Shown in pieces: positions 30,982 to 40,497 of a stretch of DNA of 64,000 bases. Where the stretch lies: positions 1 through 64,000 of the forward strand of contig CAZWJF010000001.1 in assembly GCA_964634325.1 (NCBI GenBank). The letters are read 5' to 3'. Under the pieces are notes generated by a model that saw only the letters and a list, made by a program, of their open reading frames with translations, did no database searches and was not told where the DNA came from. Every line of letters starts with the position of its first letter. Position 1 is the first letter of the stretch. Source of the stretch: JAJXWB01 sp964634325 (GTDB taxonomy: Bacteria > Pseudomonadota > Alphaproteobacteria > Rhizobiales > Beijerinckiaceae). The position numbers were made by a program, and so were the translations under genes.

Positions 30982-33900
30982 ATGAACGTCTCGGCGCCAT
31001 TCATCGCGCGTCCGGTCGCGACGTCGTTGCTCGGAATTGCGATTCTGCTCGCGGGTCTGCTCGGTTATTCGCGTCTTCCGGTGTCGCCGCTCCCGCAGGT
31101 CGACTTCCCCACCATACAGGTGACGACGCAGCTGCCGGGCGCCAATCCGGATGTCATTGCGGAATTGGTGACCGCCTCGCTCGAGCGGCAGTTCGGACAG
31201 ATTCCGGCGTTGTCGACCATGTCGTCGCAATCTTCGTTCGGCCTGTCGCAGATCACGCTGCAATTCGATCTCGACCGCGACATCGACGCGGCCGCGCAGG
31301 ACGTGCAGTCTGCGATCAATGCGGCGGCTTCGACGTTGCCGCGCACGCTGCCTTATCCGCCTGTCTATTCGAAAGTGAACCCGGCCGACGCTCCGGTTCT
31401 GATTCTCGCGCTGACCTCGAAGAGCACGTCGCTGCGCGCCATGAGCGATCTCGCCGACACGCTGATCGGTCCGCGCCTCAGTGAGATCAGCGGCGTCGGG
31501 CGTGTTTCCATCGAGGGCGGCATCAAGCCCGCGATCCGCATTCAGGCGGACCTCGCGCGGCTGGGCGCGAACCAGCTCGGCCTCGAGGATGTGCGTCTTG
31601 CGATCGTGGCGGCCAATGTCGCGGGCGCCAAGGGCTCGCTCGATGGCGAGCGGCAGAGCTACACCATCGACGCCAACGATCAAATCATGTCCGCCGAAGC
31701 CTATCGCAAGGTGATCGTTGCGTTTCGCAACGGCGCGCCGATCGTGCTCGGCGACGTCGCTACTGTCGTCGAGGGACTCGAGAATTCGCGCACCGGCGGC
31801 TGGTATCAGGGCGAGCCCGCGGTGATCGTCGACGTGCGGCGTCAGCCTGGCGCGAACATCATCGCTACGGTCGATCTGCTCAAGAAAGAATTGCCGCGCC
31901 TCCAGCGTTCGCTGCCGGCCGGCGTCGAACTCAAGCTCGTTCACGACCGCACCGATGCGATCCGCGCCTCGATCGCCGACGTGCAATTCACGCTTGTTCT
32001 CGCCACTGCGTTGGTGGTTCTCGTCGTCCTCTTGTTCCTTAGAACTTTCCGCGCGACGCTGATCGCCGCGGTGGCGCTGCCGCTGTCGATCGTGGCGACC
32101 TTCGGCGTGATGTATCTTGCCGGGTTCAGCCTCGACAACCTTTCGTTGATGGCGCTGACGATCGGGACAGGATTCATCGTCGACGACGCGATCGTGATGA
32201 TCGAGAACGTCGTGCGCAACATGGAAAACGGCATGTCGCCTTTGAAGGCGGCTTACGCGGGCGCGCGCGAAATCGGCTTCACCGTCATTTCGCTGACGGT
32301 GTCGTTGATCGCCGTGTTCATTCCGCTGCTGTTCATGACCGGGCTCGTCGGGCGCATGTTTCGCGAATTCGCGCTGACGCTTTCGATCGCCGTCGTCGTT
32401 TCAGCGGCGGTCTCGCTGACCCTGACGCCGATGATGTGTGGACGTCTGCTCAAGTCGCGAAAGGCGTCTGGAGAAGCCGCAAAGGAGGCCGAACAGGCCA
32501 CCGGATGGATGGCGAACTTCTACGAACGCACGCTGCACTGGGCTGTCGACCACGAATTTCTGATGCTGGCGCTGACGGCGGCGACGCTCGCCGTGACGAT
32601 CTGGCTCTACGCCATCGCGCCGAAGGGCTTTCTCCCGCTGCAGGACAATGGGCTGCTCGATGTCGTCGTGGAGTCCGGCCCCGACGCGTCGTTCGCGCAT
32701 ATGTCGCGCGTTCAGGAAAAGGCCTCCGAATTGTTTCGGCGCGACCCGGATGTGCGCAGCGTCGTCAGCGTGCTCGGCGTGGGACAACTCAACGCCACGA
32801 CAAATGTCGGTCACCTTGCGGTCGTCCTGAAACCGCGTGACGAGCGCGCCGCAACGGCTGCAGAGATTGGCGAAAGGTTGAAGCGCGCAGCCGACGAGAT
32901 CGGCGCGAACCTCTACGTCAAACCCGTGCAGGACATTCAGATTTCAACACGCGCGAGCCGCTCGCAGTATCAGTACACGCTTGCAGGCGCGGATGCCGAC
33001 GAAGTCGCGGACTGGGCGCGGCGGATCGGCGACGAACTGCGCAAGTCGCCGAACCTACGAAATCTGGCTGACGAGACGCAGGATGGCGGTTTGCGGACGA
33101 TGGTTCATATCGATCGCGACGCTGCGGGACGACTTGGGGTGACCGCGCAGAATATCGACGACGCCTTGAACAACGCGTTCGGCCAGCGGCAGGTGTCGAC
33201 CATCTATGCGCAGTCCAATCAGTATCGCGTGATCCTCGAGGCGGACCCGCGCTACCAGCAGGATCCCGGCGCGCTGAACAAGCTCTACCTCGCAGGCTCG
33301 GCGGGGGGCGCGCAGACGCCGCTTTCGGCGGTTGCGCGGTTCGAACAGATCGAAGCGCCGCTGGTGGTCGCACATCAGGATCAGTTCCCGGCTGCGACGC
33401 TGAGCTTCGACCTAGCGGCCGGCGCATCGCTCGGCGATGCGGTCGACCAGATAAAGAAGATCGAGACGCAACTCGGCATGCCCGGCTCGATCACCGGATC
33501 GTTCTCGGGCGACGCGGCGGAATTCCGCAAGTCGCTCGCGAGCGAACCCTGGCTGCTGCTGGCCGCCGTCGTCACCATCTATCTCGTGCTCGGCATGCTC
33601 TACGAGAGCTACGCCCATCCATTCACGATTCTGACGACGCTTCCGTCGGCGGGCGTCGGCGCGCTGCTCGCATTGACGCTGACCCGCAATGATCTCTCGG
33701 TCGTCGCCCTCATCGGCATCGTGCTGCTGATGGGCATCGTGAAAAAGAACGCGATCATGATGATCGATTTCGCGCTGGAGGCCGAGCGCGGCGAAGGCTT
33801 GAGCGCGCGCGACTCCATTCTGAAAGCCTGCAAACTGCGTTTTCGGCCGATCATGATGACGACGCTGGCGGCTCTGTTTGGCGCGCTGCCGCTGGCTTTC

Positions 33901-34098
33901 GCAACCGGCGTGGGGAGCGAGTTGCGCATTCCGCTCGGCGTCACGATCGTCGGCGGCCTGCTGCTCAGCCAGTTGCTGACCCTTTATACGACGCCGGTAA
34001 TCTACCTTGCGGTGGAACGGCTGCGCCTGCGGCTGGGCGGGCGGGCCTCCGGCGCCGGAGACGAGGCCGAGGCTCAGACGCGCGGAGGCGCGGCGTGA
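30982..34098 (+). CDS. RND multidrug efflux pump subunit (MdtB-like)
   Basis: A 1038-residue proton-driven exporter starting MNVSAPFIARPVATSLLGIA, with twelve predicted helices in two halves and two large periplasmic loops. The Asp-Asp pair of TM4 (GTGFIVDDAIVMIENV) and the TM10 Lys (MGIVKKNAIMMIDFALEAER) form the proton relay. AGGAG eleven bases before ATG 30982 is acceptable. It has a second, different pump gene behind it, as in MdtABC systems where two subunit types build one mixed trimer. Substrates cannot be deduced. Confidence 0.93.
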   Translation: MNVSAPFIARPVATSLLGIAILLAGLLGYSRLPVSPLPQVDFPTIQVTTQLPGANPDVIAELVTASLERQFGQIPALSTMSSQSSFGLSQITLQFDLDRDIDAAAQDVQSAINAAASTLPRTLPYPPVYSKVNPADAPVLILALTSKSTSLRAMSDLADTLIGPRLSEISGVGRVSIEGGIKPAIRIQADLARLGANQLGLEDVRLAIVAANVAGAKGSLDGERQSYTIDANDQIMSAEAYRKVIVAFRNGAPIVLGDVATVVEGLENSRTGGWYQGEPAVIVDVRRQPGANIIATVDLLKKELPRLQRSLPAGVELKLVHDRTDAIRASIADVQFTLVLATALVVLVVLLFLRTFRATLIAAVALPLSIVATFGVMYLAGFSLDNLSLMALTIGTGFIVDDAIVMIENVVRNMENGMSPLKAAYAGAREIGFTVISLTVSLIAVFIPLLFMTGLVGRMFREFALTLSIAVVVSAAVSLTLTPMMCGRLLKSRKASGEAAKEAEQATGWMANFYERTLHWAVDHEFLMLALTAATLAVTIWLYAIAPKGFLPLQDNGLLDVVVESGPDASFAHMSRVQEKASELFRRDPDVRSVVSVLGVGQLNATTNVGHLAVVLKPRDERAATAAEIGERLKRAADEIGANLYVKPVQDIQISTRASRSQYQYTLAGADADEVADWARRIGDELRKSPNLRNLADETQDGGLRTMVHIDRDAAGRLGVTAQNIDDALNNAFGQRQVSTIYAQSNQYRVILEADPRYQQDPGALNKLYLAGSAGGAQTPLSAVARFEQIEAPLVVAHQDQFPAATLSFDLAAGASLGDAVDQIKKIETQLGMPGSITGSFSGDAAEFRKSLASEPWLLLAAVVTIYLVLGMLYESYAHPFTILTTLPSAGVGALLALTLTRNDLSVVALIGIVLLMGIVKKNAIMMIDFALEAERGEGLSARDSILKACKLRFRPIMMTTLAALFGALPLAFATGVGSELRIPLGVTIVGGLLLSQLLTLYTTPVIYLAVERLRLRLGGRASGAGDEAEAQTRGGAA

Positions 34099-37000
34099 AT
34101 TTTTCCGCGCCCTTCATCAGACGGCCTGTCGCGACCACGTTGATTGCGGTCGGGCTCTTTCTTGCGGGCGCGGTCGCTTATGTCTTTCTGCCGGTCTCCA
34201 GTCTTCCGTCGATCGATTTTCCGACCATCCGCATCATCGCGGCGCGGCCCGGCGCAGACCCGGCGACCATGGCGGCCAGCGTCGCGGCGCCGCTCGAGCG
34301 ACGACTGTCGGAAATCGCCGGCATAGCGGAACTGACCTCGACAAGCTCTCTCGGCGCATCGGTCATCACGGCGCAATTCGAATTGACGCGCCCTGTCGAC
34401 AAGGCTGCCCAAGACGTCCAGTCTGCGATCAACGCCGCCGCGACGGATCTGCCATCCGACCTGCCGGTTCTTCCGCAGTTCCGCAAGGCCAACCCAGCGG
34501 CCATGCCGGTGCTTATCCTCGCGCTGACGTCGGACACGATGCCGGCGAGCGCGATCTACGATGCGGCCGACACTGTGATCGCGCAAAAACTGTCGCAGGT
34601 CGAAGGCGTCGCTGAGGTCCAGGTGAACGGCGCCGAACAACCGGCGATCCGCGTTCAGGTCGATCCTTCCCGCCTGGCGTCGATGGGCATTGGCCTCGAC
34701 ACCATCGCCAACTCGATCGTCGGCGCGGACGCGCACGGGCCAGTGGGTTCCTGGGAAGGCGCGCAAAAGTCCGGGAGCTATGCGGTCGACGACCAATTGG
34801 CGACGCCGGAGGCATATGGTCGGGTCGTCATTCGCACGCCAGGCGGGCCGGTGCGTCTGGCGGACATCGCGAAGATCGACCTGTCGGTGCGCAACAGCCG
34901 ATCAGCGGGATGGTTCAATCGCAAGCCCGCGGTGCTGCTGTTCATCACCAAACAGCCGGACGCCAACGTCATCCAGACAGTCGAGCGTGTGAAAGCGCTT
35001 CTGCCGGAGATCAAACGCTGGATTCCGGCGGGTATCGACATATCGGTCCTGACCGATCGAACCACGACGATCCGCGCCAGCATCCGCGAAATTCAGTTCA
35101 CCCTTCTGGTCAGCATCTTCCTGGTGATGACCGTGGTTTTCGTTTTCGTCAGGCGCGCCGCCCCGACGATCGCCGCCGGCGTGACGGTGCCGCTGTCGCT
35201 CGCTGGCACGTTCGCGTGCATGTATGCGGCGGGATTTTCGATCGACAATATCTCGCTGATGGCGGTGATCGTCGCGGTCGGTTTCGTCGTCGACGACGCC
35301 ATCGTCATGATCGAGAACGTGTACCGCAACATGGAGGCGGGCAAGCCTCCGCTCGCCGCAGCGCTGGAGGGCGCGCGGCAGATCGGATTTACCGTCGTCT
35401 CCATCAGTCTTTCGCTGGTCGCCGCCTTCATTCCGCTGATCTTCCTGCCGGGCATTCCCGGCAAGCTGTTCCGCGAATTCTCCCTGACCATGGTGTTCGC
35501 GATCGCCGTGTCGACCTTCGTTTCGCTGTCCGTGACTCCGATGATCTGCGCGCGCTACATGCGCGCCGGCGACCACGCCAAGCAGACGCGGTTCGACGCT
35601 GTCATCGAGGGTCTGCTCGCCCGGCTCATCAAAGGGTACGGCCGAAGCCTGTCGATCGCGATCAGCCATCCCTGGTGGTCGCTGGTTGCGATCGCCGGCG
35701 TGATCGGCCTGACCGTTCAGCTCTACCGGATCGTGCCGAAGGGATACATCCCGCAGGACGATACGGGTTTGATCTTCAGCTTCACGGAAGCCTCGCCGGA
35801 TGTCTCCTTTCCCGCGATGGCCGCATATCAGCAGCGGGCGGTCGACGTCATATCCGCCGATCCGGATGTGCAAAATGTCGCTTCGTTCATCGGCGGCACG
35901 AACTCGGTCAATCAGGGGCGCATTTTCATCGCGCTCAAGCCCGAAGGCATGCGCAAGGGGTCGTCGCGAGACGCAATCAATCGCTTGCGCAAGGAATTGG
36001 TCCGCGCGCCGGGCGTAACAGTGTTCATGTTTCCGGTGCAGGACATCCGCGCGGGCGGGCGGCAAAGCAAATCGCAGTATCAGTACACGCTATGGGACCC
36101 GTCGCTGGACGAGGTGGTCGAGTGGACGCCCAAGATACTCAAACGGATGCGGCAGATTCCCGAACTGGCCGACGTCACGACGGACCGCGAGCAGGGCGGG
36201 TTGCGGGCGAATGTCGTAATTGATCGCCAGGCGGCGGCGCGTCTTGGCGTTCGCATTCAGGACATAGACACCGCGCTGAATACAGCGTTCGGCCAGAGAC
36301 AAACGGCGATCATCTATACGCAGCGCAACCAGTACCGCGTGATCGTGGAAAGCTTGACGTCGCGTCAGCGGGACCCGACCGACCTGTCCGGTTTGTTCGT
36401 ATCCGCCTCGGCGACGGTCGCGACGCCGCCGACGACGTCAAATTTCGTCGCGCCGGCGCGCTATCAGGTGCCGCTATCATCGGTTGCGCGCGTCGAACGC
36501 GGCGCCATGGCGTTGCAGGTCAATCACCAGGGCTCGTTTCCGGCGGTTACGATCAGCTTCAACCTCGCGTCGGGCGCGACGCTCGACCAGGCGACGCATG
36601 CGATCGACGCAGCGATCGCGGAAATGAACATTCCTGATGGGCTGCGTACTGAATTCGCAGGCGAGGCGCGCGATTTTCGGAGATCGACCGGCGGTCAGGG
36701 CGTGCTTGTCCTGATCGCGTTGCTGGCGGTCTATCTGATCCTCGGAATACTCTATGAAAGCCTGATCCATCCCGTCACGATCATCTCGACGCTGCCGTCG
36801 GCCGGTCTCGGGGCCTTGCTCGCGCTACTGCTGTTCGGTTCGGAACTGACCTTGATCGCGTTCATCGGAATCATTCTGCTGATCGGCATCGTGAAGAAGA
36901 ACGGCATCATGCTCGTCGATTTCGCGATTTCGGCTGAGCGCGAGCGTGGACTGACCGCTGCGCAGTCGGCCTACGAGGCTGCGCTGGAACGCTTTCGTCC

Positions 37001-37226
37001 GATCCTCATGACGACGCTCGCAGCGTTGTTCGGCGCCTTGCCGTTGGCGCTCGCCACCGGCGCCGGCGCCGAGCTTCGTCGCCCGCTTGGCATCACGATC
37101 GTCGGCGGGCTCGTTCTGTCGCAGATTCTGACGCTCTATACGACGCCGGTCATCTACCTCTTGATGGACAAGCTGTCGCGCAAGACGCGCGACAGCGCGG
37201 AATTGGCGGAAGCGCCGGCGGAGTGA
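34095..37226 (+). CDS. RND multidrug efflux pump subunit (MdtC-like)
   Basis: A 1043-residue RND protein starting with GTG 34095, overlapping the stop of the MdtB-like gene by four bases. Start MNFSAPFIRRPVATTLIAVG, Asp-Asp in VAVGFVVDDAIVMIENV, and GIVKKNGIMLVDFAISAERERG are the landmarks. It differs from the preceding paralogue throughout (for example the extended loop ATVATPPTTSNFVAPARYQV), which argues for a heteromeric pump and against a recent duplication. It is the last gene of the operon and converges with the crotonase gene three bases on. Confidence 0.93.
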   Translation: MNFSAPFIRRPVATTLIAVGLFLAGAVAYVFLPVSSLPSIDFPTIRIIAARPGADPATMAASVAAPLERRLSEIAGIAELTSTSSLGASVITAQFELTRPVDKAAQDVQSAINAAATDLPSDLPVLPQFRKANPAAMPVLILALTSDTMPASAIYDAADTVIAQKLSQVEGVAEVQVNGAEQPAIRVQVDPSRLASMGIGLDTIANSIVGADAHGPVGSWEGAQKSGSYAVDDQLATPEAYGRVVIRTPGGPVRLADIAKIDLSVRNSRSAGWFNRKPAVLLFITKQPDANVIQTVERVKALLPEIKRWIPAGIDISVLTDRTTTIRASIREIQFTLLVSIFLVMTVVFVFVRRAAPTIAAGVTVPLSLAGTFACMYAAGFSIDNISLMAVIVAVGFVVDDAIVMIENVYRNMEAGKPPLAAALEGARQIGFTVVSISLSLVAAFIPLIFLPGIPGKLFREFSLTMVFAIAVSTFVSLSVTPMICARYMRAGDHAKQTRFDAVIEGLLARLIKGYGRSLSIAISHPWWSLVAIAGVIGLTVQLYRIVPKGYIPQDDTGLIFSFTEASPDVSFPAMAAYQQRAVDVISADPDVQNVASFIGGTNSVNQGRIFIALKPEGMRKGSSRDAINRLRKELVRAPGVTVFMFPVQDIRAGGRQSKSQYQYTLWDPSLDEVVEWTPKILKRMRQIPELADVTTDREQGGLRANVVIDRQAAARLGVRIQDIDTALNTAFGQRQTAIIYTQRNQYRVIVESLTSRQRDPTDLSGLFVSASATVATPPTTSNFVAPARYQVPLSSVARVERGAMALQVNHQGSFPAVTISFNLASGATLDQATHAIDAAIAEMNIPDGLRTEFAGEARDFRRSTGGQGVLVLIALLAVYLILGILYESLIHPVTIISTLPSAGLGALLALLLFGSELTLIAFIGIILLIGIVKKNGIMLVDFAISAERERGLTAAQSAYEAALERFRPILMTTLAALFGALPLALATGAGAELRRPLGITIVGGLVLSQILTLYTTPVIYLLMDKLSRKTRDSAELAEAPAE

Positions 37227-37229
37227 GGC

Positions 37230-38003
37230 TCACTTGCCCCGGAAATCGGGCAACCGGCGCTCGGCGGTCGCCTTCACGCCTTCCTTGAAGTCTTCCGTCC
37301 GCCGCTGCCAATCCTGTTCGACCAGTTCACGTTCGGTCGCCGCCTCGACGGCGTCCGCAAGGCCCCGACGCAAGGTCTCCCGGATCGAGAGAACTGCGAG
37401 CGGCGCGGATTGTGCGATCTCCGCGGCCAGCGATTTTGCAGCGTCGAGGACATCGTGTTCGGCGACGAGAACGTCGGCCAGGCCGATGCGATAGGCTTCC
37501 TCGCCGGAAATTCTCCGACCCGTGTAGAGGAGCAGCGCGGCCTGTTGCGCACCGACGAGGCGCGGCAGCGTGTGGCTGAGGCCGAACCCTGGATGCATTC
37601 CAAGACGAGCGAAATTGGCGGAAAAGCGAGCCTCAGCGCAGGTCACGCGGAAATCGGCCATGACGGCAAGGCCGAGGCCGCCGCCGATAGCTGCGCCATG
37701 GACTGCGGCGACAATCGGCTTTTCGGCGCGGAATAGCCGGGCAGCCTCTTTGTAGAGATGCTTGCCGCCCTCGGCGATCGTGCCTGTGTCGGAGCGGTTG
37801 ACGAGGTCGGCGCCGGCGCAGAACGACTTGCCGTCGGCCGCCAGCACGCTCGCGCGAATGCTCGGGTTGCGATCAGCGGCCTCGAAGGCGGCGGCGAGTT
37901 CGCGGATCAGCGCATTGTCGAAATAATTAAAGGGCGGCCGGCGAATGGTGACGATCTGCACGTGGCCTTGCGTTTCGACTGATATGTCCTTGTAGGGGGT
38001 CAT
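37230..38003 (-). CDS. Enoyl-CoA hydratase/isomerase family protein
   Basis: A 257-residue crotonase-fold protein with the CoA oxyanion loop FCAGAD (61-66) and the second loop AAIGGGLGLA (104-113). In crotonase the catalytic glutamates stand in IGGGCE and a later helix; here the first is replaced (GLGLA) and the second position has no Glu either, so the protein may be an isomerase, hydrolase or other crotonase-type enzyme and not a hydratase. ATG 38003 has AAGGAA upstream; the frame upstream runs through a palindromic repeat and is not coding. It is next to the acyl-CoA dehydrogenase pair. Confidence 0.85.
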   Translation of the reverse strand: MTPYKDISVETQGHVQIVTIRRPPFNYFDNALIRELAAAFEAADRNPSIRASVLAADGKSFCAGADLVNRSDTGTIAEGGKHLYKEAARLFRAEKPIVAAVHGAAIGGGLGLAVMADFRVTCAEARFSANFARLGMHPGFGLSHTLPRLVGAQQAALLLYTGRRISGEEAYRIGLADVLVAEHDVLDAAKSLAAEIAQSAPLAVLSIRETLRRGLADAVEAATERELVEQDWQRRTEDFKEGVKATAERRLPDFRGK

Positions 38004-38032
38004 GGGCGGTTCCTTCTTGAAGTTCTTGGAGT

Positions 38033-38126
38033 CGTCATCGCGAGGGGCGAAGCGACGCGGCAGTCCATCCCTCAATCTTGATGGCGCTTTGGCGGATGGA
38101 TTGCTCCGCTTCGCTCGCAATGGCGG
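38033..38126. repeat. Dispersed palindromic repeat element
   Basis: Left arm CGTCATCGCGAGGGGCGAAG and a right arm ending CCGCTTCGCTCGCAATGGCG are imperfect inverted copies around about 25 unpaired bases. It resembles the GTCATYGCGAGCGAAGCGAAG type of repeat common between genes in Hyphomicrobiales. A related copy is at 49365-49452. Confidence 0.7.
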
Positions 38127-38141
38127 CGTGTCGTACTTGTC

Positions 38142-39293
38142 TCACCTCAATCCCAAGCCGCGCGCGATCATGCCGCGCAGGATTTCGCGGGTGCCGCCGC
38201 GCAGCGAGAAGGAGGGCGCGTGCAATATCGTGTGCGCGAGAACCGCGACGTAGGGGTTGCCGGAACCGCCTTCCGGTTCGGCGTCTACGATGAGGCGCAG
38301 GACCTCGACCATTTCCTGTTCGAGGCTGGTGCCGAGCTCCTTGACGATCGCGGCGTGGACGGCTGGATCCTCGCCACGCTGGAGCATGCCGGCAATGGAG
38401 CGCGACATGCGACGCAAGGTCATCAAGTGCGCGATGATACGGCCGAGCGCGATCGCAGCGCGATCGTCGACCTTGTCCTGCAGCATCGCGAAGCCTTCAA
38501 GGAGCAGCGTGAAGGTCGAGAGAAAGCGGTCTGGGCCTGAACGTTCGTACGCGAGTTCGCCTGTCACCTGCTTCCAGCCGTCGCCCTGATGGCCGAGGAG
38601 GGCGCTCGCCGGCAAGAACATGTCCTCGAACACGACCTCGTTGAAGTGATGTTCGTGCGAGAGATCGTAAATCGGGCTGACTGTGAGACCCGGCGTCTTC
38701 ATGTCGACGATGAACTGGCTGACGCCGCCGTGACGATCATCGCCCTTGGCGTCGGTGCGGCAGAACAGAATCATGTAATGCGCGACATGGGCGCCCGAGG
38801 TCCAAACCTTCGTGCCGTTGACCTTGAAGCCGCCTTCCACCGCAGTCGCGCGCGTGCGCGTGGCGGCGAGGTCGGATCCCGAATCCGGTTCACTCATGCC
38901 GATGCAGAAGAAGAGTTCGCCACGCGCGATTTTCGGCACGAAGAATTGCTTCTGCTCCTCCGTGCCAAAACGCAGGATGGAGGGCGCCGATTGGCGGTCC
39001 GCAATCCAATGGGCGCCGACAGGCGCGCCAGCCGCGAGCATTTCCTCCAGGACGACATAACGTTCGAGCGCGCTTCGCTCGTGGCCGCCGTACTTTTTCG
39101 GCCAGGTCATGCCGATCCAGCCGCGTTCGGCCATTTTCTTCGAAAAAGCGGGATCGCGGCCGCTCCACGAGGAAGCGCGCTGGCGTGGGGTCATGTCAGC
39201 GAGTTCGGCGGCGACGAAGGCGCGCACATCGGCGCGCAGCTTCTCGGTCGCTTCGGTATTGGGCGGCGGCGGGGCGAACGTCAGTTGCGTCAT
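38142..39293 (-). CDS. Acyl-CoA dehydrogenase, large-subunit type
   Basis: A 383-residue acyl-CoA dehydrogenase with FAD-contact motifs CIGMSEPDSGSDLA and VNGTKVWTSGAH, and a C-terminus FSLRGGTREILRGMIARGLGL. The usual MCAD-type Glu before GT is a Gly here, while AYERSGPDR supplies a Glu in the helix position used by isovaleryl-CoA dehydrogenase. It introduces the first double bond into an acyl-CoA and passes electrons to ETF. The shorter paralogue lies seven bases upstream on the same strand, so the two probably form a large/small heteromer. Confidence 0.88.
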   Translation of the reverse strand: MTQLTFAPPPPNTEATEKLRADVRAFVAAELADMTPRQRASSWSGRDPAFSKKMAERGWIGMTWPKKYGGHERSALERYVVLEEMLAAGAPVGAHWIADRQSAPSILRFGTEEQKQFFVPKIARGELFFCIGMSEPDSGSDLAATRTRATAVEGGFKVNGTKVWTSGAHVAHYMILFCRTDAKGDDRHGGVSQFIVDMKTPGLTVSPIYDLSHEHHFNEVVFEDMFLPASALLGHQGDGWKQVTGELAYERSGPDRFLSTFTLLLEGFAMLQDKVDDRAAIALGRIIAHLMTLRRMSRSIAGMLQRGEDPAVHAAIVKELGTSLEQEMVEVLRLIVDAEPEGGSGNPYVAVLAHTILHAPSFSLRGGTREILRGMIARGLGLR

Positions 39294-39300
39294 GTCTTCC

Positions 39301-40359
39301 TCACGCCGTCACGATGTCGGACCAGATATTCTTCGAACCGACCCTTGCGGCCGCTCGACCAATGATCAACGCCCAGTCGCTCTCCTTGCCGAATTCGTCG
39401 CGCCACGACCACAGACGTTTGGTGAGGTAATGCAGCATGTGTTCGCGCGTGAAGCCGATGGCGCCGTGCGTCTGATGTGCGATTGCAGCGCCGATGCTTG
39501 CGGCTTCGCCGCAGCGCGCCTTGGCGGCGGCGATCGGTAGAGGGCTCATGCCATTGGCGGCGGCTTCGGCGGCCATGTCGGCAGCTGCGTTGGCGGCCGC
39601 GGAATGAGCGGCGAGCATGGCGAGGTTGTGCTGGACCGCCTGGAATTTGCCGATCGGCTTGCCGAACTGCACGCGCTCGCTGGCGTATTGCAAGGTGATC
39701 TCGAGCGTGCGCGAGAGGGCGCCCGCGATCTGGTTGGACCGCATTGCGGCGCCGAATGCGCGTAGGGTCTGCATATCGACGCCATCGCGCGCCAGCGCGA
39801 CGTCGCCCTGACCGAGATCGCAATCAAAGGTCACGTCGTCGCGCGGCTCCATCGCGAGATTGCGTCCGTGCTCGACCGTGCAACCGCTCGGATCGACGCA
39901 CGCAATCATGATCGCGCCGTCGGCTTCGGCGAGAACGAGGACCGCGGCTGCGTTGCGCGCGAAGGGGACGCGTTTGGCGCGGCCTTCTAGGCGCCAGCCG
40001 GCGCCCGACTTTCTCAGTGCGAGCGTCGAACCATTGCTCGCCGGAGCGATAGTGAGCGGCCCTTCCGGCAGTGTGAGCGCCTCGCCTGCGAGCCAGCCTG
40101 CAAGCATGGTTTCTGCAAGCGGAACAGGCGCAGCATGGCTTGCCGAAATGCGTAGCGCCGCGAGCGCGTCCTCGATCGCAAGGCCGGAGCCGCCCGCGCT
40201 TTCGGGGAGAAGCGCGCTGGCGAGGCCCGCGTCGACGACCTCCCGCCACAGTGCGTTCTGGAATGCGCCGTTTTCCGCCGCAGCGAGGACGGATTTTTCG
40301 CAAGATGCGCCGAACAGCTTTTCCGCCATGTCGCGGATGAGGTCAGTGGTTTCGCTCAT
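39301..40359 (-). CDS. Acyl-CoA dehydrogenase, small-subunit type
   Basis: A 352-residue acyl-CoA dehydrogenase-fold protein, the partner of the gene seven bases downstream. It keeps the QFGKPIGKFQAVQHNLA helix and the QTHGAIGFTREHMLHYLTKR C-terminal segment, but lacks the glutamate of the catalytic helix (RSNQIAGAL in that place), so it may contribute FAD and structure while its partner supplies the base. ATG 40359 is chosen over the much longer frame, which is antisense to the next gene. It is divergent from the ACAD10/11-like gene. Confidence 0.82.
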   Translation of the reverse strand: MSETTDLIRDMAEKLFGASCEKSVLAAAENGAFQNALWREVVDAGLASALLPESAGGSGLAIEDALAALRISASHAAPVPLAETMLAGWLAGEALTLPEGPLTIAPASNGSTLALRKSGAGWRLEGRAKRVPFARNAAAVLVLAEADGAIMIACVDPSGCTVEHGRNLAMEPRDDVTFDCDLGQGDVALARDGVDMQTLRAFGAAMRSNQIAGALSRTLEITLQYASERVQFGKPIGKFQAVQHNLAMLAAHSAAANAAADMAAEAAANGMSPLPIAAAKARCGEAASIGAAIAHQTHGAIGFTREHMLHYLTKRLWSWRDEFGKESDWALIIGRAAARVGSKNIWSDIVTA

Positions 40360-40405
40360 CGTTCGTTCCGTCCCAACGCGTCCGACATTAACGCTTGGCG
40401 TCCGC

Positions 40406-40442
40406 GCGATTTTCGTATCATAATTTTGTAGGGCGATTTTCG
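40406..40442. promoter_or_regulatory. Direct repeats in the divergent promoter gap
   Basis: GCGATTTTCG occurs twice (40406-40415 and 40433-40442) around an AT-rich core (TATCATAATTTTGTA) in the gap between two divergent acyl-CoA dehydrogenase genes. A 27-base period puts the copies about 2.5 helix turns apart. It may be a regulator site, but no cognate protein is evident. Confidence 0.3.
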
Positions 40443-40497
40443 AACAAGTCTGGCGCCAAGGCAAGTGCGCCATCAACGCGCCACGGGAGGAACAGCC

